In this document: in pieces, positions 24,476-34,014 of the stretch | Position numbering within the stretch: the first letter of the stretch is position 1 | Layout of the letters: every line of letters starts with the position of its first letter | Assembly (NCBI GenBank): GCA_031268095.1 | Contig: JAIRXU010000046.1 | Location: 28,301-92,300, forward strand | Source: Oscillospiraceae bacterium | Lineage (GTDB): Bacteria; Bacillota; Clostridia; Oscillospirales; Acutalibacteraceae | Direction: 5' to 3' | Length of the DNA: 64,000 nucleotides | The notes under the pieces: generated by a model | Databases searched by the model: none | Seen by the model: only the letters and a program-made list of their open reading frames with translations | What the model was told of the DNA's origin: nothing | Program-made: the position numbers and the translations under genes

Positions 24476-25729
24476 ATGGAAGAGGCGCAGTACTGGGTGT
24501 GGCTTCAGCAGGCGCTGGGCATCTCCGCCGCGCTGCGGACCCAGGAGATCGTTGACGCCTTCGGCGGGGCGCGGGAACTGTATGACAGTTCCGATTACGC
24601 CCGGCGTGTCTCCGGCGTCCTGACCAATTTGCAGCTGACGAAGCTGGCGGCGACGCCTCTTTCCGCGGCGGATTCCGTTCTGCGGGAATGCGCCCGGGAT
24701 TCCCTGCATATCCTAACACCGCAGGACCCCGGGTACCCGACCCAGCTGCGGGCGCTGGTCAACTTCCCGCTGGCGCTCTACGTCTGGGGCAGCCTGGACT
24801 GCCTGCGGGACCGGCTGGCGCTGGCGCTGGTCGGCACCCGGCACGCCGCCCGCAAGAGCTTAGACATTGCCGCCCGGCTCAGCGGTTCTCTGGCGCGGGC
24901 CGGATGCGCGGTGGTCTCCGGCGGGGCGCTGGGAATTGACAGCGCCGCCCACCGGGGCGCACTGGAGGCCGAGGGCTGGACGGTGGCGGTTCTGGGCTGC
25001 GGAATCCGTACGCCCTACCTGCCGGAAAACGCGGAGATGCGGGCAAGAATCGCGAAACACGGCGCCGTCATCAGCGAATACCCCGCCAGGACGCCGGCCC
25101 TGGGGCACCATTTCCCGGTCCGCAACCGCATCATTTCGGGCCTGAGTTTCGGGACCATCGTCGTTGAGGCCGACGAGCGCAGCGGCTCTCTGATCACCGC
25201 GCAATGCGCCGCGGAGCAGGGGCGGGACGTATTCGCGGTGCCCGGGGACGCGTTTGGGTCAACTTACAACGGCGGGAATAAACTGATTCGGGAAGGGGCG
25301 CGGCCGGTCTTTTCGGCGATGGACGTGCTGGAAGACTACGCGATGTGTTATCCCGAGCTGGTCAACATGCGCCGGGTGGAACGGGACCTGGAACGGTCCG
25401 GCGGCGACCCGGACGCGGTTCCGGTGAAACGTCCGCGCCAGCCGGGAAGCGCCCGTCCGTCCAAGCCGCGCGCGGCAAGGGCCGGCGGGGACGGATTCCC
25501 CCTGACAGGCGGGCTGCCGCCGGCGGAGATTTCCACCGCGCCGCCGCCCCTGGCCGACCCGCTTCAGCGGCAAGTCGCCGCTCTGCTGGCGGAACATCCC
25601 GCCCACATTGACGCGCTGGCCAAACAGACGGGGGCCGCGCTGGGCGAACTGTTCGCCGCCCTGACGGCGCTCGAAATGGAAGGGCGGATCCGGCAGCTGC
25701 CGGGAAAACTGTATGAAGCGGCCGGGTAA
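24476..25729 (+). CDS. dprA: DNA-processing protein DprA
   Basis: The 417-residue protein contains the Rossmann-like DprA core: LALALVGTRHAARKSLDIAA, AVVSGGALGIDSAAHRGALE, TVAVLGCGIRTPYLPENAEM, HHFPVRNRIISGLS and VEADERSGSLITAQCAAEQG. After a Pro/Arg-rich linker comes a winged-helix domain (LLAEHPAHIDALAKQTGAAL). DprA protects incoming single-stranded DNA and loads RecA during natural transformation. The ATG at 24476 follows GCGGAG; a TTG at 24467 sits too close to that site. It is followed by topA and trmFO, the usual Firmicute order. Confidence 0.95.
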   Translation: MEEAQYWVWLQQALGISAALRTQEIVDAFGGARELYDSSDYARRVSGVLTNLQLTKLAATPLSAADSVLRECARDSLHILTPQDPGYPTQLRALVNFPLALYVWGSLDCLRDRLALALVGTRHAARKSLDIAARLSGSLARAGCAVVSGGALGIDSAAHRGALEAEGWTVAVLGCGIRTPYLPENAEMRARIAKHGAVISEYPARTPALGHHFPVRNRIISGLSFGTIVVEADERSGSLITAQCAAEQGRDVFAVPGDAFGSTYNGGNKLIREGARPVFSAMDVLEDYAMCYPELVNMRRVERDLERSGGDPDAVPVKRPRQPGSARPSKPRAARAGGDGFPLTGGLPPAEISTAPPPLADPLQRQVAALLAEHPAHIDALAKQTGAALGELFAALTALEMEGRIRQLPGKLYEAAG

Positions 25730-25794
25730 GCCGACGGGGTCTTCCGCCGCGCGTCATCCAACGGTCAATTTTCAACTTCCCCTGGAGGTTTTGT

Positions 25795-27909
25795 ATGTCG
25801 AAACTCATCATCGTCGAATCCCCCGCCAAGGCCAAGAGCATCAAAAAATACCTGGGGCGCGGCTACGAAGTCGCCTCCTCGATGGGACATGTCCGCGACC
25901 TGCCTCCGGCCAAGCTCAGCGTGGACGTGAAGAACAATTTTACGCCGAAATACGCTGTGCTCAAAGGCAAAGAAAAGCTGGTAAAGGACCTCCAGCAAAA
26001 AGCGGCGGAAAGCGAGATGGTCTACCTCGCCACTGACCCGGACCGCGAGGGCGAAGCCATCTCCTGGCACCTGGCTTCCCTGCTGCGGCTGAACCTGGCG
26101 GACGAAAACCGGGTGACCTTTAACGAGATTACCAAAACCGGGGTCAAAGGCGGCATGGCTCATCCCCGGCGGGTGGACATGAACTTGGTCAACGCGCAGC
26201 AGACCAGACGGATTCTGGACCGGCTGGTGGGGTACCGGCTCAGCCCCTTTGTATCCCAAAAAATCCGGCGGGGGCTCTCTGCCGGGCGGGTGCAGAGCGT
26301 GGCGGTGCGGCTGATTGTTGACCGGGAACAGGAGATCCGCGCCTTCACACCGGAGGAATACTGGACCATCGAAGCCATATTGGCCAACGGCGAGGGAAGA
26401 AAGCTGACCGCGTCTTTTGCCGGGGACCAGAATGGGAAAATCGAGCTGAAAACCCGGGAGGAGACGGATCAAATTCTCGCCCGGTTAGATAAAGCGCAGT
26501 TTCAGGTGGGGCAAATCAAGAAGGGGACCCGCAAGAAAAATCCCGCCCCGCCGTTCATTACGTCAACGCTTCAGCAGGAGGCCTCCCGCCGCCTGGGGTT
26601 CCAGGCCCAGCGCACCATGCGCGTGGCCCAGGAGCTGTATGAAGGGGTGGAGATTCCGGAGGTCGGGACGACGGGGTTGATTACCTACATGAGAACCGAT
26701 TCCCTGCGGATTTCCGACGAGGCCCGCGACGAGGCTGCGGCTTTCATTACGGCGCAGTACGGGAAAGACTACCTGCCCGAGCAGCCAAGGATCTACAAAT
26801 CCCGGGCCAATGCCCAAGACGGGCACGAAGCCATCCGCCCGACGATGCCTTCTCTCACCCCCGCGCAGGCGAAAGGCCACCTGACGCCCGACCAGTTCAA
26901 GATCTATGATCTGGTTTGGAAGCGCTTCTTGGCCAGCCTGATGGCCAGCTGCATCCAAAATACCGTCCGCGCGTCCATTACCGCCGCGCGGCCCGAGGAC
27001 CGACGCAGGGGGAAATGGCTGAGTTTCAGCGCTTCCGGCTTCTCCGTGCGGTTCGACGGATTCACGGCCCTCTATGTTGAATCCACCGACGACGGGGACG
27101 AGGAGGCCGCCGCCGCGCTCCCGGAACTGCGGGAAGGGGAGGCCCTGGCGCTCCAGGAGCTGCAGCCGGGCCAACACTTCACGCAGCCGCCGCCGCGCTT
27201 TACGGAAGCGTCGCTGATCAAGGCGCTGGAAGAAAGCGGGGTCGGCCGGCCGAGCACCTATGTCACCATCATGAGCACAATCCTCAACCGGGGCTACGTC
27301 AAGCGCAACGGAAAGCTGCTCTGCCCAACGGAACTGGGCGAGGCAACAACGGCGCTGCTGAAGGACCGTTTCCCGCAGATTGTCAACGTCCGTTTCACCG
27401 CCGACATGGAGGATTCCCTCGACGAGGTCGGCAAGGGGCAGGCGGATTACGTTCAGATCCTGGACGGCTTTTACGCCGACCTGGACGCCAGCCTCACCAA
27501 AGCCAAGGAAGAGATGAAGGACGTCAAAATCACGCTCGAAGAGGACCAGACGGACATCCCCTGCGAAAAATGCGGGCGGATGATGGTGATCAAGACCGGA
27601 CGCTACGGGCGTTTTTTGGCTTGCCCGGGCTATCCTGAATGCAAAAACGCAAAACCTTTGGTGCTGGAGACCAAGGCCCTCTGCCCCAAGTGCGGCGGGA
27701 AGGTGATCCAGCGCACGAGCAAGAAAGGCCGGGTGTTTTTTGGCTGCGAGACTTGGCCAAAGTGCGATTTCGCGACCTGGGACACCCCGACGGAGGAGCG
27801 CTGCCCTCAGTGCGGCAAAAGCCTCTTCCAGCAGCGCAGCAACCTCATCCGCTGCCTGAATGAGGGATGCGGGTATTCGATGAAGACAGAGAAAAAGAAG
27901 GAGACGTGA
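25795..27909 (+). CDS. topA: DNA topoisomerase I
   Basis: The 704-residue protein is a type IA topoisomerase that relaxes negative supercoils. It has the TOPRIM domain (LIIVESPAKAKSIKKYLG, then DPDREGEAISWHL), the central domain SAGRVQSVAVRLIVDREQEI, the active-site tyrosine Tyr298 in GLITYMRTDSLR, and three C-terminal zinc ribbons (CEKCGRMM to CPGYPEC, CPKCGG to CETWPKC, CPQCGK to CLNEGC). CTGGAGGTTTTGT precedes the ATG. The gene lies between dprA and trmFO. Confidence 0.97.
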   Translation: MSKLIIVESPAKAKSIKKYLGRGYEVASSMGHVRDLPPAKLSVDVKNNFTPKYAVLKGKEKLVKDLQQKAAESEMVYLATDPDREGEAISWHLASLLRLNLADENRVTFNEITKTGVKGGMAHPRRVDMNLVNAQQTRRILDRLVGYRLSPFVSQKIRRGLSAGRVQSVAVRLIVDREQEIRAFTPEEYWTIEAILANGEGRKLTASFAGDQNGKIELKTREETDQILARLDKAQFQVGQIKKGTRKKNPAPPFITSTLQQEASRRLGFQAQRTMRVAQELYEGVEIPEVGTTGLITYMRTDSLRISDEARDEAAAFITAQYGKDYLPEQPRIYKSRANAQDGHEAIRPTMPSLTPAQAKGHLTPDQFKIYDLVWKRFLASLMASCIQNTVRASITAARPEDRRRGKWLSFSASGFSVRFDGFTALYVESTDDGDEEAAAALPELREGEALALQELQPGQHFTQPPPRFTEASLIKALEESGVGRPSTYVTIMSTILNRGYVKRNGKLLCPTELGEATTALLKDRFPQIVNVRFTADMEDSLDEVGKGQADYVQILDGFYADLDASLTKAKEEMKDVKITLEEDQTDIPCEKCGRMMVIKTGRYGRFLACPGYPECKNAKPLVLETKALCPKCGGKVIQRTSKKGRVFFGCETWPKCDFATWDTPTEERCPQCGKSLFQQRSNLIRCLNEGCGYSMKTEKKKET

Positions 27910-27915
27910 GACAGG

Positions 27916-29262
27916 GTGGGAGACGAAGGAAGCGCGCAGCGCCGGGAAACGGGGAAGGATGATCTTGTAACGGTCGTCGGCGGGGGATTCGCCGGGGCCG
28001 AAGCCGCGTGGCAGCTGGCCAGAGCGGGCGTTTCCGTGCGGCTGTATGAGATGAAGCCGGGGCGCTTTTCGCCCGCGCACCAAAATCCCGATTTGGCGGA
28101 GCCGGTCTGCTCCAACTCCTTCAAAGCCGAGCGGCTGGGGTCCGCCGCCGGTCTGCTCAAGGCGGAGATGCGGCGGCTGGATTCCCTTTGTGTGCCGGTC
28201 GCGGAGCAAACGCGGGTGCCCGCCGGGGGGGCGCTGGCCGTGGACCGGTCGGCGTTTTCGCGGGCGGTGACCGAAGCGATAGAGGCGGAGCCGAGGATCA
28301 CCCTCGTGCGGGAGGAAGTGACGGAAATCCCCGCCGCGGGGACGGTGATCATCGCCGCCGGGCCGCTGGCCTCCGACGCGCTGACGCTGCGGATTCAGGA
28401 ATGCTGCGGGAACGGACTGTCGTTCTATGACGCGGCCGCGCCCATTGTTACGGCGGAGAGCATTGCGATGGACAACGCCTTTCCGGCGTCGCGCTATGAC
28501 CGGGGCGGGGAGGACGACTACCTCAACTGCCCGCTCAATCAAGAAGAGTACGAGGCGTTCCAAGCGGCGCTGCAAGGCGCGCAGCGCGCCAGGACGCACG
28601 ACTTCGACGTCTATGAAGGCTGCATGCCAATTGAGGCGCTGGCAGCGCGGGGGGCGGACGCGATCCGTTTCGGACCGATGAAGCCCGTGGGACTGCGGGA
28701 CCCCCGCACGGGCCGCCGTCCCTGGGCGGTGCTCCAGCTGCGCAAGGAGAACCGGGCGGGGACGCTCTGGAATTTGGTGGGGTTCCAGACGAATCTGACC
28801 TTCGGGGAGCAAAAGCGCGTGTTCGGGCTGATTCCGGCGCTGCGGGAAGCGGACTATGTCCGATATGGGGTGATGCACCGCAACACCTTCCTGGATTCCC
28901 CCCGGCTGCTGGGGAGCGATTTTCAGATGAAGAGCCGCCCGGGACTCTACTTCGCCGGGCAGATCACGGGAGTGGAAGGCTATATGGAGTCCGCCGCCGC
29001 CGGGATCCTCGCCGGGCGGAATGCTGTCCGGCGCCTGCGGGGCCTGCCGCCGCTGACGCTGTCCCCGGAAACGATGCTGGGGGCCCTGAGCCGGTACATC
29101 AGCGACCCTTCCGTCCGGGACTTCCAGCCGATGGGCGCGAACTTCGGGCTGCTGCCGGAACTGCCGGAACGGATCCGGGACAAGCGGGCGCGGTACGAAG
29201 CCCTGGCGGCACGGGCGCTGGAAGCGCTGGAAGTGTGCCTGCGCGAAGCGGGGGAACCCTGA
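27916..29262 (+). CDS. trmFO: methylenetetrahydrofolate-tRNA (uracil-5-)-methyltransferase TrmFO
   Basis: The protein of about 448 residues forms m5U54 in tRNA using methylenetetrahydrofolate and FAD. It has the FAD-binding start VTVVGGGFAGAEAAWQLARA and the family motifs VCSNSFKAERLGSAAGLLK, RPWAVLQLRKENRAGTLWN, VGFQTNLTFGEQKRVF and YFAGQITGVEGYMESAAAGI. The GTG at 27916, 6 nt after topA, is the likely start, although its spacing from GGAG is long (about 13 nt) and the first 16 residues precede the conserved fold. Confidence 0.94.
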   Translation: MGDEGSAQRRETGKDDLVTVVGGGFAGAEAAWQLARAGVSVRLYEMKPGRFSPAHQNPDLAEPVCSNSFKAERLGSAAGLLKAEMRRLDSLCVPVAEQTRVPAGGALAVDRSAFSRAVTEAIEAEPRITLVREEVTEIPAAGTVIIAAGPLASDALTLRIQECCGNGLSFYDAAAPIVTAESIAMDNAFPASRYDRGGEDDYLNCPLNQEEYEAFQAALQGAQRARTHDFDVYEGCMPIEALAARGADAIRFGPMKPVGLRDPRTGRRPWAVLQLRKENRAGTLWNLVGFQTNLTFGEQKRVFGLIPALREADYVRYGVMHRNTFLDSPRLLGSDFQMKSRPGLYFAGQITGVEGYMESAAAGILAGRNAVRRLRGLPPLTLSPETMLGALSRYISDPSVRDFQPMGANFGLLPELPERIRDKRARYEALAARALEALEVCLREAGEP

Positions 29263-29317
29263 ATGGCTGGCCGGCCGGACCGCGCCAAAACCGACGAATT
29301 CCAAAGGAGAGATTGCC

Positions 29318-29842
29318 ATGCCGCCGCGCCTGTATCATGTGAGCGAGGAAAGCGATATTGCCGTGTTCTGTCCCCGCAAGCCGGAGCGCGGGGATTTGCG
29401 GGACAGCCCGCCGCTGGTTTGGGCAATCGAAGAGGACTGCCTGCCGAATTACCTCCTGCCGCGCGAGTGTCCCCGGGTGTGTTATCACGCGACAGAAACG
29501 ACAACCGGGCAGGACAGGGCGGCGCATCTTTCCTCCGCGGCGAATCATGTGGTCGCCATCGAACACCGCTGGTTTGCCCGCTTGCGGGCGGCGACGCTCT
29601 ATCTCTATGAATTCGCCCCCGCGGACTTCGTGCCGCAGGACGAAACGGCAGGGTATTACGTCAGTGAAACGGCGCAAAAGCCCATGGCGAACCGGGAGAT
29701 CAAAGATATTCCGGCGGAGCTCTTCCGGCGCGGGGTGGAACTGCGTGTTCTGCCGGAACTGTTCACGCTGCGCCGGAAAATCATCGGCAGCAGCTTTGCC
29801 TGGTCAATGATACGGATGCGGAACGCGGCGGCCGAAAGCTAG
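29318..29842 (+). CDS. DUF6886-like conserved hypothetical protein
   Basis: The 174-residue soluble protein contains LYHVSEESDIAVFCPRKP, PPLVWAIEEDCLPNYLLPRE, CPRVCYHATE and LYLYEFAPADF, which I associate with the DUF6886 group of small proteins of unknown function. AAAGGAGAGATTGCC precedes the ATG. A GC-rich dyad (GCGGCCG/CGGCCGC, 29826-29847) overlaps its stop codon. No membrane or signal segments are present. Confidence 0.7.
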   Translation: MPPRLYHVSEESDIAVFCPRKPERGDLRDSPPLVWAIEEDCLPNYLLPRECPRVCYHATETTTGQDRAAHLSSAANHVVAIEHRWFARLRAATLYLYEFAPADFVPQDETAGYYVSETAQKPMANREIKDIPAELFRRGVELRVLPELFTLRRKIIGSSFAWSMIRMRNAAAES

Positions 29843-29902
29843 CGGCCGCGCTTTCGATTGGAAAAGATTTTTTTTGTTTCTGTGAAAGAAAGGAGTTGCA
29901 TC

Positions 29903-30898
29903 GTGAAAATCATCGTAGACGCCTTTGGGGGAGACAACGCGCCGCTGGCGGTTCTGGAGGGCTGCCGGCAGGCGCTGGACGCGGAGGGACAGGGGCTGAC
30001 CATTGTTCTGACGGGACCGCAGGAAGCCATTGAAGCCTGCGCGGCGGAGCACAAAATTTCGCTGGCGGGGATGGAAATCCGCCCCGCGCCCCGGATCTTC
30101 GAAATGGAGATGGAACCCCACACCATCCTCCGGGAAAACAGCGACACATCCCTGGGCGTAGGGCTCAAGGCCCTGGCGGCAGGAGAGGGGGACGCGTTCG
30201 TCAGCGCCGGCTCCACCGGGGCGCTGATGGTGGGCGCGACGCTCTTCGTCAAGCGGATCCGGGGGGTGCGCCGGGCGGCGATCGGGACGGTGCTTCCCTC
30301 GGACCAGGGGCCGTTCCTGCTGCTGGACGCGGGGGCAAACGCGGAATGCACCGCCGAGATGCTGGAAAATTTCGCGGTGCTCGGGGACGCCTATATGCGC
30401 AAGGTTCTGGGCGTGGCGGAACCGAAAGTGGGGCTGGCCAACATCGGCACGGAATCCACCAAGGGGGATACCCTGCGCCAGGAGGCGTACCAGCGGCTGC
30501 AAGCGCTGCCGGGGATCCGGTTCACCGGAAATATTGAGGCAAGAGAGGTCCCGAAGGGGGAGTGCCAGGTGGTGGTGACCGACGGATTCACCGGCAATAT
30601 CATGCTCAAGCTGTTTGAGGGAGTGGCGGGAACGTTGCTGGAGATGCTCAAGGACGTCTTCAAGAAAAATCCGCTGACGATGCTGGGCGCGGTGCTGGTC
30701 TCCAAAGGTCTGCTGGGCCTCAAAAAAAAGATGGACTATGCCGAATACGGCGGCGCGCCGCTGCTGGGCATCGACGGCGTGGTGATCAAGGCGCACGGGT
30801 CCGCCAACGCCAAGGCCTTTCGCTTCGCGATCCGCCAGGCGCGCCGCTGCCTGGAAAATCATATGGTGCAAACCATAAAGGAGAATCTGACCGCATGA
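29903..30898 (+). CDS. plsX: phosphate acyltransferase PlsX
   Basis: The 331-residue protein makes acyl-phosphate from acyl-ACP, the first step of phospholipid synthesis with PlsY. It has the family motifs MKIIVDAFGGDNAPLAVLEG, FVSAGSTGALMVGATL, LLLDAGANAECTAEML, VVVTDGFTGNIMLKLFEGVA and GAPLLGIDGVVIKAHGSANA. The GTG at 29903 follows AAGGAGTTGCATC; the longer frame to 29858 lacks homology. Its stop overlaps the rnc start. The acpP gene often found between plsX and rnc is missing here. Confidence 0.96.
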   Translation: MKIIVDAFGGDNAPLAVLEGCRQALDAEGQGLTIVLTGPQEAIEACAAEHKISLAGMEIRPAPRIFEMEMEPHTILRENSDTSLGVGLKALAAGEGDAFVSAGSTGALMVGATLFVKRIRGVRRAAIGTVLPSDQGPFLLLDAGANAECTAEMLENFAVLGDAYMRKVLGVAEPKVGLANIGTESTKGDTLRQEAYQRLQALPGIRFTGNIEAREVPKGECQVVVTDGFTGNIMLKLFEGVAGTLLEMLKDVFKKNPLTMLGAVLVSKGLLGLKKKMDYAEYGGAPLLGIDGVVIKAHGSANAKAFRFAIRQARRCLENHMVQTIKENLTA

Positions 30899-31569
30899 AT
30901 ACGGCTGCGCTGGAACAGGCCATCGGTTACGCGTTCGCCCGCCCCGCGCTGCTGGAGCAGGCCCTGACCCATTCCTCCTACGCCAACGAGCGCAGGGACT
31001 CCGTCGGCTGCAACGAGCGGCTGGAATTCCTGGGGGATTCGGTGCTGGGATTCGTGGCGGCGGAATATCTCTACGCGGCGCATCCGAACCTGCCGGAAGG
31101 GGAACTGACCAAACGGCGGGCAGCGGCGGTATGTGAACCCGCGCTGTGCGCCTATGCGCAAAGCTTTGGGCTGGGAGACTACCTCCGGCTGGGCAAGGGG
31201 GAAGCCGCCGCAGGGGGGGGCCGTCGGCCGTCCATCCTGGCGGACGCCTTCGAGGCGCTGCTGGCGGCGATCTACCTCGACGGGGGCATAGCGCCGGCGC
31301 GGGGCTTCGTGCTGCGTTTTCTGGAGCGGCAGGAGCCCGCGCTGCGGGACGCAAAGACGCAGCTGCAGCAGATCGTTCAGCAGCGGCCGGAAGAAGCGGT
31401 GGAATATGTGCTGGTGGACGAGTCCGGGCCGGACCACGCGAAATGCTTCGCGGTGGAAGTCCGGCTGCATTCCAACGTCCTGGGGGTGGGCCGGGGCCGC
31501 AGCAAGAAGCAGGCCGAGCAGGCCGCCGCCGCCGAGGCGCTGACGCTGATGGGGGTTGCGCTCGGCTGA
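30895..31569 (+). CDS. rnc: ribonuclease III
   Basis: The 224-residue protein has the catalytic signature NERLEFLGDSVLGFVAAEYL, the second acidic motif ILADAFEALLAAIYLDGG, and a C-terminal double-stranded RNA-binding domain (TQLQQIVQQRPEEAVEYVLV, then GRGRSKKQAEQAAAAEAL). It processes rRNA precursors and degrades double-stranded RNA. The ATG overlaps the plsX stop (ATGA). Confidence 0.96.
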   Translation: MNTAALEQAIGYAFARPALLEQALTHSSYANERRDSVGCNERLEFLGDSVLGFVAAEYLYAAHPNLPEGELTKRRAAAVCEPALCAYAQSFGLGDYLRLGKGEAAAGGGRRPSILADAFEALLAAIYLDGGIAPARGFVLRFLERQEPALRDAKTQLQQIVQQRPEEAVEYVLVDESGPDHAKCFAVEVRLHSNVLGVGRGRSKKQAEQAAAAEALTLMGVALG

Positions 31570-31636
31570 GAGAAGCGGAAAGAAAAAGCGGAAGGCGGAG
31601 GAATGTAAATTCTTCATGAATTCTCCGCGGGGGCCC

Positions 31637-31665
31637 TTGCGCTTCCGGGCGGAAAAGGGTATACT
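31637..31665 (+). promoter_or_regulatory. sigma-A-like promoter for the MFS transporter
   Basis: TTGCGC, a 17-bp spacer and TATACT lie 44 nt before the GTG start. Confidence 0.65.
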
Positions 31666-31709
31666 AGAACAGCGCCATATATCTTTGCAGGAAAGAAGGT
31701 TCGGCCGCC

Positions 31710-33269
31710 GTGAAAGAAACCGCGAAAGGGAAACTGAATTACAAGCAGACCATCCTGACGGGCTTTGGATTTTTGGCCACCTCCATCGCCTGGGCGATTT
31801 ATGACCCGTACATCACGAAAATCCTCAAGAAATTTCTGACGGAATCGCATATCGTGACCGAATGGAGCGCGAAGCTGGCCAACGTCAGCTTTTTGGCGCG
31901 GTTCATTTCCTCCCAGGGAGAGAGCGCCTTTGTCGGAGGAAAATTCACGCTGGTGCCGCTGTTCATCGGCGTCATCATGACGTTCGACAATATTTTCGGC
32001 GTCATCTTCCAGCCGCTTTTTGGAAAGATTTCGGACCAGTGCCATTCCCGGCTGGGCAAGCGGCGGCCCTTTATTTTGATTGGCGCGCCGATCTCCGCCG
32101 TGCTTTTCGCACTGATTCCCTGGATGCCTTCTCTCCCGGCGGTGATGGTCTGCATCATCCTGTTTGTGTTTGTGATGAGTCTCTGGCGTTCGCCGGTGGT
32201 GGCGCTGATGCCGGACCTGACGCCGCCGGACCTGCGCTCCGACGGCAACGCCGTCATTAACCTCATGGGAGGCATCGGCGCGGCGGTCGGCATGGGGGCC
32301 GGGACGGTTGTCACGGTACTCTGCGCCAAGGCGGCAGGGGTCGAAACCAAGGCGCTGGACGAATTCCTGACGTTCCCGTATGTGTTCCTGACCGGCGCGG
32401 TGGTCATGGTGGTTGGTATGCTGGCGCTGCTGTTTTTTGTGAAGGAGAAAGACAGCCGGCTGCTGAGCGCGGATCTTCTGGCCGACCGGGACGCGGCCGC
32501 CCGCAAGGCCGCCGAACAGAAAGCCAAAGCCGAAGAACGGGCCGCCCGCAAGGGGATGAAGCTGACGAAAGCGGAGCGCTTCAGTTTGGGGATGATGCTC
32601 CTGGGGCTGTTCTTCCTCTTCTGCGGCGTCAACGCGATCACGACATTTTTCTCGCTCTTCGCGGAAGAAATCCTCCACCGGGAAACGGCCGGCGCGGCGC
32701 GGCTGATCCTGATCCTCTTCCTCTGTTCGGCCCTGGCGGCGCTGCCTTCCGGAAAACTCGGGCAAAAATTCGGCCGGAAGAAGACCATTCTGGCGGGGCT
32801 GGTGATGTTTCTGGGGGCGTTTCTGGTATTCTTCGGGGTATTTCTGGGGGCGATTCATGCCCAGGGATTCACCGTTTCCTCCTATATCGCGCTGAATGCG
32901 GCAACGCCCGGCGCGGCGGAAATCAATTCCATTCTGGGAACACTGAACGTCCTGATCTATCCGGTGCTGATTTTGGCGGGGTTCGCGAACATGATGATCA
33001 CTGTCAACACGCTGCCGCTGGTGCTGGAAATCGGTGGGCTGTCCCGGGTCGGGACCTTCACCGGGTACTACTATACCGCGACGTTTTCCGCCCAGATCGC
33101 ATCGCCCATTGTCTATGGCTTCTTCCGGATGTTCAGCGGCAGTTATATTTCGCTGTTCTATTATAGTCCGATTGCCTTTGCCCTGGCGTTGCTGGTGATT
33201 CTCTTCGTCCGTCACGGAGAGGCCATCCCGGAGCGTGTCATCCGGGAGGCCAAGCTGGCGGAAGACTAG
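31710..33269 (+). CDS. MFS transporter, GPH/SLC45-like cation-sugar symporter
   Basis: The 519-residue membrane protein has about twelve spans and the features of the glycoside-pentoside-hexuronide/SLC45-like group: N-terminal ATSIAWAIYDPYITKILKKF, QPLFGKISDQCHSRLGKRRP (the loop 2-3 RxGRR-type motif) and SLWRSPVVALMPDLTPPDLR. A cytoplasmic Lys/Ala-rich loop (about residues 258-290) separates the halves. It probably moves a sugar or glycoside with a cation. The GTG start at 31710 has GGAAAGAAGG upstream. Confidence 0.84.
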   Translation: MKETAKGKLNYKQTILTGFGFLATSIAWAIYDPYITKILKKFLTESHIVTEWSAKLANVSFLARFISSQGESAFVGGKFTLVPLFIGVIMTFDNIFGVIFQPLFGKISDQCHSRLGKRRPFILIGAPISAVLFALIPWMPSLPAVMVCIILFVFVMSLWRSPVVALMPDLTPPDLRSDGNAVINLMGGIGAAVGMGAGTVVTVLCAKAAGVETKALDEFLTFPYVFLTGAVVMVVGMLALLFFVKEKDSRLLSADLLADRDAAARKAAEQKAKAEERAARKGMKLTKAERFSLGMMLLGLFFLFCGVNAITTFFSLFAEEILHRETAGAARLILILFLCSALAALPSGKLGQKFGRKKTILAGLVMFLGAFLVFFGVFLGAIHAQGFTVSSYIALNAATPGAAEINSILGTLNVLIYPVLILAGFANMMITVNTLPLVLEIGGLSRVGTFTGYYYTATFSAQIASPIVYGFFRMFSGSYISLFYYSPIAFALALLVILFVRHGEAIPERVIREAKLAED

Positions 33270-33327
33270 GGGTTCGGCGGACGGCGCGGCAGGCGAAGAC
33301 CCATCAAACGGAAATTGGGGTGACCAC

Positions 33328-34014
33328 ATGTCAAACATCATTGAAATCAAGGGGCTGACCAAGTCTTACGGCGCTCACGTAGTGCTGCAAAACATCGACC
33401 TGAACCTGCCCGCCGGGCAGATCATCGGGCTGATGGGGCCCAACGGTTCCGGCAAGACCTCGCTGATGAAGATTATTACGGGGATGATCAACGACTACAC
33501 CGGTTCGGTCAGGGTCGGGGGCGAGGCCATCGGCCCGCACACCAAGGCCATCATGGCTTACCTGCCGGACAAAAGCTTCCTGCCGCCCTGGATGAAAGCC
33601 GGGCAGGCCATCCGCTACTTCGCGGATTTTTACGGGAATTTCGACAAGGAAAAAGCTTTCCGGATGCTGGACGCTTTCCAGCTTTCGCCGGACATGCGGG
33701 TGAAGACCATGTCCAAGGGCATGCAGGAAAAGCTGCTGCTGCTGCTGGTCATGTGCCGCGCGGCGAAGCTCTTCGTGCTGGACGAGCCCCTGGGCGGGGT
33801 GGACCCGTCCGCCCGGGCGTTTATCATGGACACGATTCTGAACAACCGCCCGGCCGATTCTACCATTCTGCTGTCTACCCACATGATTTACGACATGGAG
33901 CGGGTGTTCGACGAGGCGCTGATGATCGGGCGCAGGCAAGTTCTCTATCACGCAAAGGTTGGCAACACCGACCTCAACAAACTCTTTCAGGAGGTGTTCC
34001 CGTATGTTGGGTAA
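33328..34014 (+). CDS. ABC transporter ATP-binding protein (ABC-2 type)
   Basis: The 228-residue protein has Walker A GPNGSGKTS, signature TMSKGMQEKL (degenerate LSGGQ, as in many BcrA-like proteins), Walker B LFVLDEP and switch histidine STHM. It powers the membrane partner encoded immediately downstream, the two overlapping by 11 nt. Resemblance to clostridial YtrB/BcrA-type exporters suggests antibiotic or envelope-stress efflux, but cargo is unknown. GGGGTGACCAC precedes the ATG at 33328. Confidence 0.9.
   Translation: MSNIIEIKGLTKSYGAHVVLQNIDLNLPAGQIIGLMGPNGSGKTSLMKIITGMINDYTGSVRVGGEAIGPHTKAIMAYLPDKSFLPPWMKAGQAIRYFADFYGNFDKEKAFRMLDAFQLSPDMRVKTMSKGMQEKLLLLLVMCRAAKLFVLDEPLGGVDPSARAFIMDTILNNRPADSTILLSTHMIYDMERVFDEALMIGRRQVLYHAKVGNTDLNKLFQEVFPYVG

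Noticed and set aside
26563..29319. 918-codon open frame on the minus strand across topA and trmFO
   Set aside because: It is antisense to two unmistakable genes, lacks a ribosome site and encodes Arg/Gln/His-rich low-complexity sequence typical of shadow frames in GC-rich DNA.
31614..33362. 582-codon minus-strand frame opposite the MFS transporter
   Set aside because: It is rich in Gln, Arg and His, has no start signals, and the plus strand encodes a well-formed twelve-span transporter.
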